The notes: generated from the letters alone by a model not told the origin. Counted from the first letter of the stretch, positions 9,770 to 18,450 are shown. The stretch is 64,000 nt of DNA from Marinibaculum pumilum (GCF_042646425.1 NZ_JBHRTR010000028.1:124001-188000), one strand, 5' to 3'. Program-made: numbers and translations.

Positions 9770-10272
9770 CGGTGGCGGGGCCGGCTGAACGGCTGCGGAC
9801 CCGCAGGTCCGACAGCGCGGCTGCGGGCCGCCGCGGCGATGGCGGCTTCACGATCCTGGAGGTGCTGGTCGTCCTCACCATCATCGCGATCGCGATGGCG
9901 GTGATGCCCTCGCTGCTGACCGGGATCAACAGTGCCCGCCTGCGCGCCGCGGCCCTGGACTTCGTTGCCGCCCTGCGCGAGGTGCGCGGCCATGCCAGCA
10001 CTTCGCAGGCGCAGGTCGACGTGCTGCTGGACCTGCAGCGGCTGCGCTACAGCCTGTCCACGGCACCGGAGACGTTCCGCCCGCTGCCCGCCGTCGTCGA
10101 CAGCATCGCCGTGGCGCCGGAGCGGCTGGTGACCGGCGGCAGCCGTGTCGCGCGGCTGCGCTTCCTGCCCGACGGCTCCGCGACAGGCGCGCGGATCTCG
10201 CTGCACAACGGCAACCTGTCCTACACCGTGGAGATCAACGGCCTGACCGGGGCGGTGTGGCGCGATGGCTAG
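9766..10272 (+). CDS. gspH: Minor pseudopilin GspH
   Basis: 168 aa. After a basic leader of about 26 residues comes the class III prepilin site G|FTILEVLVVLTIIAIAM with Glu at +5, followed by the hydrophobic helix and a GspH-type globular domain. Once cleaved by the prepilin peptidase it is inserted into the pseudopilus. Its start overlaps the gspF stop by 4 bases. The leader is longer than usual and rich in Arg. Assignment as GspH rests on the order H-I-J-K and on size; sequence alone could also fit another minor pseudopilin. Confidence 0.85.
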   Translation: MTVAGPAERLRTRRSDSAAAGRRGDGGFTILEVLVVLTIIAIAMAVMPSLLTGINSARLRAAALDFVAALREVRGHASTSQAQVDVLLDLQRLRYSLSTAPETFRPLPAVVDSIAVAPERLVTGGSRVARLRFLPDGSATGARISLHNGNLSYTVEINGLTGAVWRDG

Positions 10273-10741
10273 GGGCGTGCCACAGCGCAGCGGGACGTGT
10301 CCAGCCACGGGCGCCGGGACCTGCCCCGGGACGTCTACCGGGCCGCGGCGGCCGGGGAACGAGGGCTTTCTGATGCTGGAGGTCATCGTCGCCCTGGCGA
10401 TCGCGGCGCTGGCGTTCGGCTACGCCTATCCCGCGATCTCCGAAAGCCTCAACCGGCTGCGCTTCGACCGCGACGGGGCGGCGGCGGTGGCGGTGGCGGA
10501 GACGCTCCTGGACCGGGTCGGCTACGACCTGCCGCTGCAGCCCGGCAGCCAGGCCGGCACGGCGGACAACGGCATGGCGTGGCAGCTCGCCATCGCCCCC
10601 TACGAGGCCCAGCGCCCGCTGCCGCAGTCCGGCGTCACCGGGCTTCAGGTCGCGGTCACGGTGCGCTGGCGCGACGGCACCCTGTCCCGCGAGGTGCAGC
10701 TGCAGACGGTCCGGGTCGCCCGCGACACGGGGGGACGGTGA
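10265..10741 (+). CDS. gspI: Minor pseudopilin GspI
   Basis: 158 aa. The prepilin peptidase site is NEG|FLMLEVIVALAIAALAF with Glu at +5, preceded by a long leader of about 33 residues. The C-terminal region (VAVTVRWRDGTLSREVQLQTV) matches the usual GspI strand pattern. GspI is part of the pseudopilus tip complex with J and K. The start overlaps gspH by 8 bases and the stop overlaps gspJ by 4. Confidence 0.87.
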   Translation: MARGVPQRSGTCPATGAGTCPGTSTGPRRPGNEGFLMLEVIVALAIAALAFGYAYPAISESLNRLRFDRDGAAAVAVAETLLDRVGYDLPLQPGSQAGTADNGMAWQLAIAPYEAQRPLPQSGVTGLQVAVTVRWRDGTLSREVQLQTVRVARDTGGR

Positions 10742-11469
10742 CCCCGCCCCGGCAGGTCCTGCGCCGCCTGCGGGCCCGCGCCCGCGCCCGCGCCGTGCGC
10801 GGCCCGGCGGGCGGCCGGAGCGGCGAGTCCGGCATGCTGCTTCTGGAAGCACTGATCTGGGTGGCGCTGCTGTCGATGCTCGCCGTGATGATCGGCGAAG
10901 GCGCCAGCCTGACGACGCGGGCATGGAGCAGCGCGGAACGCCAGACCAACCAGGTGGACGACCTGGAGACCGTGCGCACCTTCCTGCGCCGGATGATCGT
11001 GCATGCGCAGCCGGCGCTGGCTTCGCCGGACCCCGCCGACCTTCGCATCGCGTTCGACGGCGGTCCGGACCGCCTGACCCTGGTGGCGCCGCGATCCGGC
11101 CAGGTCGAGGCCGGGCAGTGGCTGCTGCAATCGCTATCGGTGGCGCCCAAGGACGGCGGCAGCGCCCTGTTCCTGACCTGGCAGGGATCCGCCGGCGGCA
11201 TCGGCCCGGGCGCCCCGAAGGCACCGGTGCTGGACGGCGTGACCCAGGTGCGGTTCCGCTATTTCGGCCCGCCGGAGGGCGGCGGCGCCGCCGCCTGGCA
11301 GGACGACTGGCGCAATCGTACGCAACTGCCGTACATGGTGCGGATGACGATGGAACGCAGCGGACAATCGGCCGCCGCCTGGCCGGACTTCGTGGTCGCG
11401 ACCAAGGTGCGGGCCAATGCCGCCTGCCGCTTTCGGCCCGGTGCCGGCGGCTGCCAGCGGGGACAGTGA
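10738..11469 (+). CDS. gspJ: Minor pseudopilin GspJ
   Basis: 243 aa from a GTG start that overlaps the gspI stop (GTGA), with a G-rich Shine-Dalgarno (GGGGGGA) just upstream. An Arg-rich leader of about 33 residues ends at ESG|MLLLEALIWVALLSMLAV with Glu at +5. The body carries the GspJ-typical calculation-like strand VTQVRFRYF and ends in a Cys-containing tail. It belongs to the pseudopilus tip. The leader contains an alternating Ala-Arg run, an oddity shared by the long leaders of the neighbouring pseudopilins. Confidence 0.87.
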   Translation: MTPPRQVLRRLRARARARAVRGPAGGRSGESGMLLLEALIWVALLSMLAVMIGEGASLTTRAWSSAERQTNQVDDLETVRTFLRRMIVHAQPALASPDPADLRIAFDGGPDRLTLVAPRSGQVEAGQWLLQSLSVAPKDGGSALFLTWQGSAGGIGPGAPKAPVLDGVTQVRFRYFGPPEGGGAAAWQDDWRNRTQLPYMVRMTMERSGQSAAAWPDFVVATKVRANAACRFRPGAGGCQRGQ

Positions 11470-12593
11470 TGGCAGGTGCGGTTGACAGCCTGCGGCAGGA
11501 CCTGGACGACCGGGCGCGGGCGGCGCTCGCCTGGTGGCTGGGTGAACTGCGGGACCTGCTGCCGCGCCGCGGCGGACAGGCGGCCCGGCAGGCGCCGGTG
11601 GCGCTGGAGTTCGCCGGCGACGCGGTGCGGCTGCGGGTACACCCCTCGGGCGGCGGCCGGCCGGTGGTGGCGGCGATCGACCCTTCCGCGCCGGATGCCG
11701 CCGCGGCGCAGGTTCAGGCGGCGCTGCGGCAGTGCCGGCGGGCCAGCGGGGTGACGATCGAGCTGCAGCCCGACACGGTGCTGGAAACCGAGCTCAACCT
11801 GCCCCGCGCCGCCGAACGGGCGCTGCGCCAGATCCTCGCGAACCAGATGGAGCGCATCGTCCCGCTGCCGCCGGACGAGGTCGAGTTCGCCCATGCCGTC
11901 CTGCCGCGCAGGGGTGGGGGGGAGCATCTGCGGGTCCGCCTGACAGTCGCCACCAAGGCGACGATCGCGCAGGCCCTGGACCTGGCCCGCCGCCTGCGGT
12001 TGCGGCCGGAGCGGGTGGTGGCGGGCGCCGGCGGCGGCCAGCCGCCCGCGGTGCTGTGGCGCAGCGACCGGGACGAGGCCGGACGGCCGCTGCAGCGCCG
12101 CCTGCGGGACATGCTGGAACTCGGTGCCGTCGGCCTGCTGGTGGCGGCCTTCGCGTTCTACGTCATCCGGCTGGACCAGCAGGCGGAAAGCCTGCAGCAG
12201 CTGGCGGCGGACAAGGGCCGGCTGGCCCAGGCGGCGATGAAGCTGGCGCGCCAGCGCGAGACCACGGAGGCGGCGCTGGCCATGCTGCAGAAGCGCCGCG
12301 CCGAGCCGGCGCCGCTGCAGATCCTGAACGAACTGACGATCCTGGTGCCGGAGAACAGCTGGGTCAGCCGGGTGCAGGTGCAGGGGCAGAAGGTGGAGAT
12401 CGTCGGCGTGTCGCCGAACGTCTCGAAGCTGGTGGACAGCCTGAACCGGGACCAGCTGTTCGCGAACCCGAAGTTCCTGTCGCCGATCACCGGCACCGAG
12501 GACGGCAAGGCGCAGCGCTTCGACATCTCGATGGACATCGTTACCGGCGTGGCGGCGGACGAGCACATCCACGACCAGCGTGCGAACCCGTGA
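11469..12593 (+). CDS. gspL: Type II secretion protein GspL (PilN-like C-terminus)
   Basis: 374 aa. The start ATG shares one base with the gspJ stop (TGATG). The N-terminal half is a degenerate actin-like cytoplasmic domain with PilM/GspL-type pieces (TVLETELNLPRAAERALRQI, ANQMERIVPLPPDEVEF). A single membrane helix (about residues 222-240, LGAVGLLVAAFAFYVI) precedes a coiled coil and a periplasmic PilN/GspL fold (LNELTILVPENSWVSRVQVQ). It links the GspE ATPase to GspF and GspM. This PilN-type form is common in alphaproteobacterial systems. Confidence 0.85.
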   Translation: MAGAVDSLRQDLDDRARAALAWWLGELRDLLPRRGGQAARQAPVALEFAGDAVRLRVHPSGGGRPVVAAIDPSAPDAAAAQVQAALRQCRRASGVTIELQPDTVLETELNLPRAAERALRQILANQMERIVPLPPDEVEFAHAVLPRRGGGEHLRVRLTVATKATIAQALDLARRLRLRPERVVAGAGGGQPPAVLWRSDRDEAGRPLQRRLRDMLELGAVGLLVAAFAFYVIRLDQQAESLQQLAADKGRLAQAAMKLARQRETTEAALAMLQKRRAEPAPLQILNELTILVPENSWVSRVQVQGQKVEIVGVSPNVSKLVDSLNRDQLFANPKFLSPITGTEDGKAQRFDISMDIVTGVAADEHIHDQRANP

Positions 12594-13162
12594 TGGACGG
12601 CCTGTCGAAACCGGTGCGGCGCGCCCTGGCCCTGGCGATCCTGGTTGCCATCCCGCTGCTGGCCTGGCTGCTGGTGATCTCTCCCCTGGCGGGTATGGTC
12701 GCTTCGCGCCAGGCGGCGATCGCTGCGGAGATCGACCGGCTCAACCGCCTCGACGAGGTGGCCAGCCGGATTCCGGGGCTGCAGCGGCTCGACAAGGCGC
12801 TCGCCGACCGGCTGAAATCCGGCGGCGAGGTCTGGGAAGAGCGCAGCGACACGGTGGTGTCGGCGAACATGGAGACCCTGGTGCGCGGCATCGTCGAGAA
12901 GAACGGCGGCAGCCTCGCCAGTTCCTCGCCGCTGCCGACGCGCAGCGAGCAGGAGTTCAAGCTGGTGCGGGTCCGCTTCAAGATGAGTGGGCCGCTGGAC
13001 ATGGTCGAAAAGACCCTGGAGGCCGTCGCGCAGGCCAGGCCCGCGCTGTTCGTGGAAGGCTTCCAGATCGAGGTGCCGGCCAACGCCTCGCCGCCGGACA
13101 AGCCGCCGGTCCTGAACCTCGACCTCGATGTCATGGGCTACCTGCAGGAGGTGGCGGGCTGA
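12593..13162 (+). CDS. gspM: Type II secretion protein GspM
   Basis: 189 aa. The start overlaps the gspL stop (TGATG). A short cytoplasmic N-terminus is followed by one membrane helix (about residues 10-32, ALALAILVAIPLLAWLLVIS), a coiled coil, and a ferredoxin-like periplasmic domain (FKLVRVRFKMSGPLDMVEKTLEAV). The shape matches GspM/PilO. It partners GspL in the inner-membrane platform. Confidence 0.88.
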   Translation: MDGLSKPVRRALALAILVAIPLLAWLLVISPLAGMVASRQAAIAAEIDRLNRLDEVASRIPGLQRLDKALADRLKSGGEVWEERSDTVVSANMETLVRGIVEKNGGSLASSSPLPTRSEQEFKLVRVRFKMSGPLDMVEKTLEAVAQARPALFVEGFQIEVPANASPPDKPPVLNLDLDVMGYLQEVAG

Positions 13163-13683
13163 TGCCGGCCTTTGCCAGCAGCCCGGGCGTCGCACTGGCC
13201 TGGCGGGCCGGCCTGTTCGGCGCGGCCGCGGCCGCGTTCTGGTGGGCGATCAGCCTGCCGCCGGTCTATCCCTATCAATCGACCGCGGCGGCGCCGCCGG
13301 CCGAGGCGGCGCCCGCCGCGGCCGATCCGGCCGGGTCGCAGGGCGCCGGATCGGACAGCTATCCCGACATCGCTGCGCACCCGCTGTTCTATCCGTCGCG
13401 CAAGCCCTGGACCCCGCCGCCCCCGCCGCCGCCGCCCAAGGCGGACGAGACGCCTGCGGCGCCCCCCCTGAACGGCTATACCCTGGTCGGGGTCGTCATC
13501 AGCGGCGACCGGCGCAGCGCACTGATCAAGGAGCCCAGCGGCAGCAAGACCCTGGTGCTGGAAACGGGACACACGCTGGACGGCTGGAGGCTGCAGGACG
13601 TGATGACAGACAAGGTCAAGTTCGAATCCGGGAAGCAGACCTTTGAGCTCGCCTTCCCGCGCCCGGCGGAGCGCAAGGGGTGA
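13162..13683 (+). CDS. GspC/GspN-like inner-membrane linker
   Basis: 173 aa. The start overlaps the gspM stop (TGATG). One N-terminal membrane helix (about residues 10-30) is followed by an Ala/Pro-rich linker with a PPPPPPPP run near residue 90. A small C-terminal domain (LNGYTLVGVVISGDRRSALI...LVLETGHTLDGWRLQDV) looks like the HR domain of GspC or a PilP-like fold. There is no PDZ domain, so it is a minimal GspC-type connector between platform and secretin, of the kind often annotated as GspN. No separate full-length gspC is visible in the cluster. Confidence 0.7.
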   Translation: MPAFASSPGVALAWRAGLFGAAAAAFWWAISLPPVYPYQSTAAAPPAEAAPAAADPAGSQGAGSDSYPDIAAHPLFYPSRKPWTPPPPPPPPKADETPAAPPLNGYTLVGVVISGDRRSALIKEPSGSKTLVLETGHTLDGWRLQDVMTDKVKFESGKQTFELAFPRPAERKG

Positions 13684-15998
13684 GGCCGCAGCGCCCCTTC
13701 CCGGTGCGGGGCTGGCCGCTGCGGGGCTGGCCCGCCCTCGCGTCCGGCGCCCTGGCCCTGGCGCTGCTGTCGCTCGCCGGCTGTTCCGATTTCGAGGAGC
13801 GCTTTCCCAAGATGGGGCCGATCGGTTCCGCGCCCGGGCCGAAGACCCTGGTGCGGGACGCCTCCCCCACCGCCCGGACCACAGACACGGCGTCGGAGGG
13901 GCTGTCGATCGACGGCGGGCCGCGGCCGCCGGCGCAGGTGGTGATGGGCACCGGTGCCTTCGCCAACCTGCCGGCGCTGAAAAGCAGCGCGGGGATAGAG
14001 ATCCCGCCCGGCGACCCGGTCACCCTGGATTTCGACGGGGTGGACGTGCGCGACGTGCTGCGCAGCGTGCTGGGCAACCTGCTTGGCCTGTCCTATTCCG
14101 TCGATTCCGCGGTGCAGGGCACCGTGACCCTGAAGACCGGGAGCCCGATTCCACGCGACCAGGTGCTGTCGGTGCTGACCGATGCGCTGCAGCTGGCCAA
14201 TGTCGTGCTGGTGGAGCGCGACGGCGTGTTCCTGGCGCTGCCGGCGGACAAGGCGGCGCAACAGGCGGCGCTGGGCGGCGGCGCAGGGCTGGTCACCCGG
14301 ATCGTGCCGGTGCGCTATGTCAGCGTCGCCGACCTGCAGAAGGCGCTGCAACCGCTGACCCCGGCCGGCACCACCGTGCAGGCGGATCAGGCGCGCGGCC
14401 TGCTCACCATCACCGGCCCGGCGCAGGACGTGGCGCAGGTGGAGGAGAATGTCGAGGTCTTCGACGCGGACTTCATGCGGGGCATGTCGTTCGCGGTGAT
14501 CCCGCTGCGCTATGGCCGCGCCAAGGAGATTGCGGACGAGGCCAACGCGATGCTGGCCACCGCCAGCCCGTCGGCGAAGGACGTGGTGCGGGTGTTCGCG
14601 GTCGGCCGCCTGAACGCGGTGCTGGTGACCTCGCGGCAGCCCGGCTATATCGCGCGGATGCGCGACTGGCTGGACCGGCTGGACCGCGGCGACGAAAGCT
14701 CGCAGCCGCGGATCTACGTCTACCGGGTGCGCAACGGCAGGGCGACCGACCTGGGCCGTGTGCTGAGCGAGGCGCTGGGCATCCAGCAGGCCGGCGGCGG
14801 GGGCGGCCCGGGCGGCGGCCCGGGCGACGGCAACGGCCTCGGCAGCGACGGGCTGGACGGCTCCGGCTCGGGCAGCGGATTTGGCAGCGGGCAAGGCGGC
14901 GGCCTGAGTGGCGACGGGCTCGATCCCGCCACCCCGGCGACCTCGCCGGTGGCATCCAACGACCCGGCGCCGCCGCCGAGGGCAGGTGCCGGCCCGCTGG
15001 GCAGCGTCGGCGACGTGGCCCAGCTGGCCGCGGGTGCGACCGACCGCGCCGGCGTCCCGCCGGTGCGGGTCAGTGTCGACCGAGCCAACAATGCCCTTGT
15101 GATCGTGGCGCCGCCGCGGCTCTATCGCGATATCGAGGCGGCGCTGGAGAAGCTGGACGTGCCGCCGCTTCAGGTTCTGATCGAGGCCACGGTCGCCGAG
15201 GTCACCCTGGGCGACAATCTGTCGCTCGGGCTGCAATACGCCTTCCAGAGCGGCAATTTCGCCGGTGTATTCGCGCCGAACGTGGCGGCGACCACCGCGG
15301 CCACAACCACGACGGCCGGCGCTGGCGCCGGCACGCTGGCCAACTTCCCGGGCTTTTCCTTCGTGCCCGGCGCCAACCTGCTGTACACCACCGCCTCCGC
15401 CTCGGTGATGCTGCAGGCACTGTCGCAGCTGACGACGGTGCGCGTGCTCGCCGCGCCGAACCTGATGGTGCTGAACAACGGCACCGCGCGGCTGCAGGTC
15501 GGCGACCAGGTGCCGACCCAGACGCAGACCTCGACCAGCACGATCACGCCGAACGCGCCGACGGTCAGCAGCATCCAGTACCGCGACACCGGCATCATCC
15601 TGCATATCCGGCCACGGGTGAACGACAGCGGCCTGGTGGTGCTCGACATCTTCGAGGAGATCAGCCAGCCGGTGGCGACCCAGTCGTCGGAGATCAAGTC
15701 GCCGACCATCCAGCAGCGCCAGGTCACCAGTTCGGTGGCGGTGCATGACGGCGAGACGATCGCCCTTGCCGGCCTGATCGACGATCGCGAGACCCGCGGC
15801 AATTCCGGCGTCCCCTGGCTGCAGGAGATCCCGGTGCTGGGCTATCTGTTCGGTACCCGCAACGACACCAGGCGGCGCACCGAACTGCTGGTGATGATCA
15901 CCCCCCGCGTGGTCCGCGGGCGTTTCGATGGGGAGGCGGTCACCGACGAGCTGCGTGAGCGGATGCTCCAGGTCGCGCCGCTGGCACGGCGGAGCTGA
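13680..15998 (+). CDS. gspD: Type II secretion secretin GspD (lipoprotein type)
   Basis: 772 aa from a GTG overlapping the previous stop (GTGA). A signal peptide ends in the lipobox LAGC, with the lipidated Cys at residue 35. An N0 domain (VTLDFDGVDVRDVLRSVLG) follows, then N1-N3 repeats, with a long Gly/Ser-rich low-complexity insert at about residues 370-440. The secretin core (VLIEATVAEVTLGDNLSLGLQ, VPTQTQ, SSVAVHDGETIALAGLIDD, VPWLQEIPVLGYLFG) ends near residue 745. It forms the outer-membrane gate. Lipidation of the secretin itself may replace a pilotin, since no gspS is seen. Confidence 0.95.
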   Translation: MRPQRPFPVRGWPLRGWPALASGALALALLSLAGCSDFEERFPKMGPIGSAPGPKTLVRDASPTARTTDTASEGLSIDGGPRPPAQVVMGTGAFANLPALKSSAGIEIPPGDPVTLDFDGVDVRDVLRSVLGNLLGLSYSVDSAVQGTVTLKTGSPIPRDQVLSVLTDALQLANVVLVERDGVFLALPADKAAQQAALGGGAGLVTRIVPVRYVSVADLQKALQPLTPAGTTVQADQARGLLTITGPAQDVAQVEENVEVFDADFMRGMSFAVIPLRYGRAKEIADEANAMLATASPSAKDVVRVFAVGRLNAVLVTSRQPGYIARMRDWLDRLDRGDESSQPRIYVYRVRNGRATDLGRVLSEALGIQQAGGGGGPGGGPGDGNGLGSDGLDGSGSGSGFGSGQGGGLSGDGLDPATPATSPVASNDPAPPPRAGAGPLGSVGDVAQLAAGATDRAGVPPVRVSVDRANNALVIVAPPRLYRDIEAALEKLDVPPLQVLIEATVAEVTLGDNLSLGLQYAFQSGNFAGVFAPNVAATTAATTTTAGAGAGTLANFPGFSFVPGANLLYTTASASVMLQALSQLTTVRVLAAPNLMVLNNGTARLQVGDQVPTQTQTSTSTITPNAPTVSSIQYRDTGIILHIRPRVNDSGLVVLDIFEEISQPVATQSSEIKSPTIQQRQVTSSVAVHDGETIALAGLIDDRETRGNSGVPWLQEIPVLGYLFGTRNDTRRRTELLVMITPRVVRGRFDGEAVTDELRERMLQVAPLARRS

Positions 15999-16000
15999 CG

Positions 16001-16864
16001 ATGTCCGTATGGTGCGCAGGACGGGGCCGGCGCGCGGGAGACGAAGGTGTCGCGATCATCGCCGCCCTGTGGGCGGCCTCGCTGGCGGCGGTGATCGTGA
16101 TCAGCGTCTCGCAGCTGACCCGCGCAGATGCCGGCACCGTGCGCGACCGCGGCGCGCTGGCGCAGCTGCATGCCGCCACCGATGCGGCGATCAACGTCGC
16201 GATCCTCGCCATGCTCGGGCCACAGCAGACCCAGCCCCCGGTGACCGGCCGGCCATTCAAGATCGATGTCGCGGGGCACAGCTCCACCGTCACCGTGCTG
16301 GACGAGGCCGGTCGGATCGACCTCAATCGCGCGAACGCCGCCACCCTGAAACTGGTGCTGGCCAGTGCCGGCAGCGACGGCGCGGAGGCCGACGACCTCG
16401 TGCGGAGGATCATGCAGCACCGCACGCCGCCGCAGGACTCGCTCGGCGGCGGCGGCGACTCCGGCGGTGCGACGATCGGCTACAGCCCGGCATCGATCCC
16501 GTTCCAGACGGTCGGCGACCTGCGCTGGGTGCCGGGGATGAATGCCGCGCTCTACGACCGGGTGGCGCCGCTGCTGACGGTCTATTCCCAGGCGGCGGAT
16601 GTCGACCCGACCTTTGCGACAGACCGGGTGCTGGCGCTGTTCGCCGGCGTCAGCCCGGTGGCGAAGCAGGCGCTCGATGAACGCCGCGCCGCCGCGCGCG
16701 ACGGCCGCCCACCGCCGGAAAGTCCCGGCGTGGCGCTGGGCCATGCCTATACCATCGCCGCGGAGGCGAAGGATCCGTCCAGCGGCGCGGTGGCGCGCCG
16801 CACCGCGGTGGTGCGCCTGACCGGGCAGCAGGATGCGCCGCTGCTGGTCTATCGATGGGATTGA
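16001..16864 (+). CDS. gspK: Minor pseudopilin GspK
   Basis: 287 aa. The prepilin-like site is DEG|VAIIAALWAASLAAV, without Glu at +5, which is typical of GspK. The large globular domain contains the characteristic LDEAGRIDLNRANAATLKLVL (helix-hairpin-helix-like SAM domain). It caps the pseudopilus tip. It starts 2 bases after gspD and its last 16 bases overlap the convergent transglycosylase gene. Confidence 0.9.
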   Translation: MSVWCAGRGRRAGDEGVAIIAALWAASLAAVIVISVSQLTRADAGTVRDRGALAQLHAATDAAINVAILAMLGPQQTQPPVTGRPFKIDVAGHSSTVTVLDEAGRIDLNRANAATLKLVLASAGSDGAEADDLVRRIMQHRTPPQDSLGGGGDSGGATIGYSPASIPFQTVGDLRWVPGMNAALYDRVAPLLTVYSQAADVDPTFATDRVLALFAGVSPVAKQALDERRAAARDGRPPPESPGVALGHAYTIAAEAKDPSSGAVARRTAVVRLTGQQDAPLLVYRWD

Positions 16865-17307
16865 TCGTGTTCGAACGGCGGCGGCGGCGGCGGCGCGGAC
16901 CTCTCGGCGGCACCGAACAGCCGTTCCGCCGCGGCCAGAACGCGGCCGCGATAGGCCTCGTGCAGGGCGGGGGTGCGGGAATGGTAGTTGCCGACCGCCC
17001 GCAGCAGGTCGCCGTCGCTGGCGTCCAGCTCGATCCGCAGGATCGCGCCGGCGGCGGCAATGTTGAAGCAGGGCTCGTCGATCAGGCGCGCGCGGACCTC
17101 GGCTTCCGGCCGCCCGGTGTCGCGCGCCAGCGGCGCGATCCACAAGGTGTTGACCTGCATCACGCCCAGATCTTCCGAGCCGTTGCTGTTGGCGGAGACC
17201 AGTCCCGGCCGGCCGCCCTCGACCGCCTGAATCGAGGGCAGGACCCGCGGCGGAAGCTGGTAGAATGCGGAAACGACGGCCATGCAGGCCAGGAAGGCAG
17301 CGGGCAT
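16849..17307 (-). CDS. Small lytic transglycosylase (SLT fold) inside the T2SS locus
   Basis: 152 aa. A short signal peptide (MPAAFLACMAVVSA) is followed by an SLT domain: VLPSIQAVEGG supplies the catalytic Glu, SNGSEDLGVMQVNTLW matches the second motif, and AAGAILRIELD plus AVGNYHSRTP match the third. It resembles the IagB/VirB1 group of specialised transglycosylases that open peptidoglycan for secretion machines. It is the only leftward gene in the cluster, overlapping gspK tail to tail and divergent from gspG by 54 bases. A role in inserting the T2SS through the wall is inference from position. A later start at 17283 is possible but would damage the signal peptide. Confidence 0.82.
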   Translation of the reverse strand: MPAAFLACMAVVSAFYQLPPRVLPSIQAVEGGRPGLVSANSNGSEDLGVMQVNTLWIAPLARDTGRPEAEVRARLIDEPCFNIAAAGAILRIELDASDGDLLRAVGNYHSRTPALHEAYRGRVLAAAERLFGAAERSAPPPPPPFEHDQSHR

Positions 17308-17361
17308 GCAGGTTCGCTGAGCCGATGGAAACCCAGATCATGAAACCGCAGAACGGAGTCG

Positions 17362-17835
17362 ATGCCAATGGCGTTCTGGCCTGAAACGATCGCGACCGCC
17401 GCAGCCGCGCGGCGCCGGCGGGCCCCGGCGGATGGGGAGGCCGGCTATACGATCCTGGAGGTGCTGGTGGTGATCACCATCATCGGCCTGCTGATCGGGC
17501 TGGTTGCCCCGCTCGTCCTGCAGCAGCTGGGCGGGGCGCGCGACTCGATCGCCAAGGAATCGATCCAGCGGATGGGCACGGTCCTGGACCTGTACAACCT
17601 CGACGTCGGCTCCTATCCCTCCACCGAGCAGGGCCTGCAGGCGCTGCTGACCAAGCCGCAGGGCGTGCAAAACTGGAACGGGCCCTACCTGAAGGGCGAC
17701 GGCGTGCCCAAGGATCCCTGGGGGCACGAGTTCGTCTATACCAGCCCCACCCAGCGGCCGGGCAAGCCCTACGACCTCTGCTCGTACGGCTCCGACGGGC
17801 CGGGCGCGCCGGCCAGCGACCAGATCTGCAACTGA
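17362..17835 (+). CDS. gspG: Major pseudopilin GspG
   Basis: 157 aa. The prepilin site EAG|YTILEVLVVITIIGLLIGLVAP has Glu at +5. The C-terminal part has all GspG hallmarks: YNLDVGSYPSTEQGLQALL, WNGPYLKGDGVPKDPWG, and PYDLCSYGSDG. It is the main subunit of the pseudopilus. An ATG at 17368 is an alternative start. It is separated from the other pseudopilin genes by the leftward transglycosylase, so it may be transcribed from its own promoter in the 17308-17361 gap. Confidence 0.95.
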   Translation: MPMAFWPETIATAAAARRRRAPADGEAGYTILEVLVVITIIGLLIGLVAPLVLQQLGGARDSIAKESIQRMGTVLDLYNLDVGSYPSTEQGLQALLTKPQGVQNWNGPYLKGDGVPKDPWGHEFVYTSPTQRPGKPYDLCSYGSDGPGAPASDQICN

Positions 17836-17846
17836 GCCCGCGGCCC

Positions 17847-18428
17847 GTGGCGCCGTCCGCCGGCATGCGGCCGTTTCGGCTGCCGCAGGCGGCGACCCTG
17901 GCGGCCGCGGCGGCGGCGATCGCCCTGCCGCCCGCCTGGGCCGCGTTGGCCGCCGAACCGCCGGAGCGGCTGGCGGCATCCTGCGTCCTGGGCTGGGGCC
18001 TGCTGGCGCTGGCCTGGATCGACTGGCGGACCATGCGCCTGCCGAACTGGCTCACCCTGCCGCTGCTCGGGGCCGGGCTGGCGGCGACCTGGCTCCTGGC
18101 GCCGGCGGCCCTGGCCGCCCACCTGGCCGGCGCGCTGGCCGGCTATGCGGCCCTGGCGCTGGTGTCGCACCTTTATCGCGCCTTTCGCGGGCGCGAGGGG
18201 TTGGGGCTGGGCGACGCCAAGCTGCTGGCCGCCGGCGGCGCCTGGCTTGGCTGGCAGGCGCTGCCGTCCACGGTGCTGGCTGCGGTGGCGATGACCCTTG
18301 TCCTGGTGCTGGCGATGCGGGTCGCGGGCCGGCGGCTCGCCGCCGACATCGCTCTGCCGTTCGGGCCGGCGCTGGCGCTGGCGATCTGGCTGGCCTGGCT
18401 CTACGGCCTTCCGTTCCCGGGCGCCTGA
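17847..18428 (+). CDS. Prepilin peptidase, short form lacking the methylase domain
   Basis: 193 aa from a GTG (an ATG at 17865 is also possible). It is an A24 aspartic peptidase: the first catalytic Asp is in AWIDWRTMRLPN and the second in the GLGLGDAKLLAAGG motif. Several membrane helices surround them. The N-terminal methyltransferase domain with two CxxC pairs found in classical PilD/GspO (about 280 aa) is absent. It would cleave the leaders of GspG, H, I, J and K encoded beside it. It lies 11 bases after gspG and is the last gene of the T2SS block. Confidence 0.88.
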   Translation: MAPSAGMRPFRLPQAATLAAAAAAIALPPAWAALAAEPPERLAASCVLGWGLLALAWIDWRTMRLPNWLTLPLLGAGLAATWLLAPAALAAHLAGALAGYAALALVSHLYRAFRGREGLGLGDAKLLAAGGAWLGWQALPSTVLAAVAMTLVLVLAMRVAGRRLAADIALPFGPALALAIWLAWLYGLPFPGA

Positions 18429-18450
18429 CCGTCCGGGCGGCCCCCGCAGC

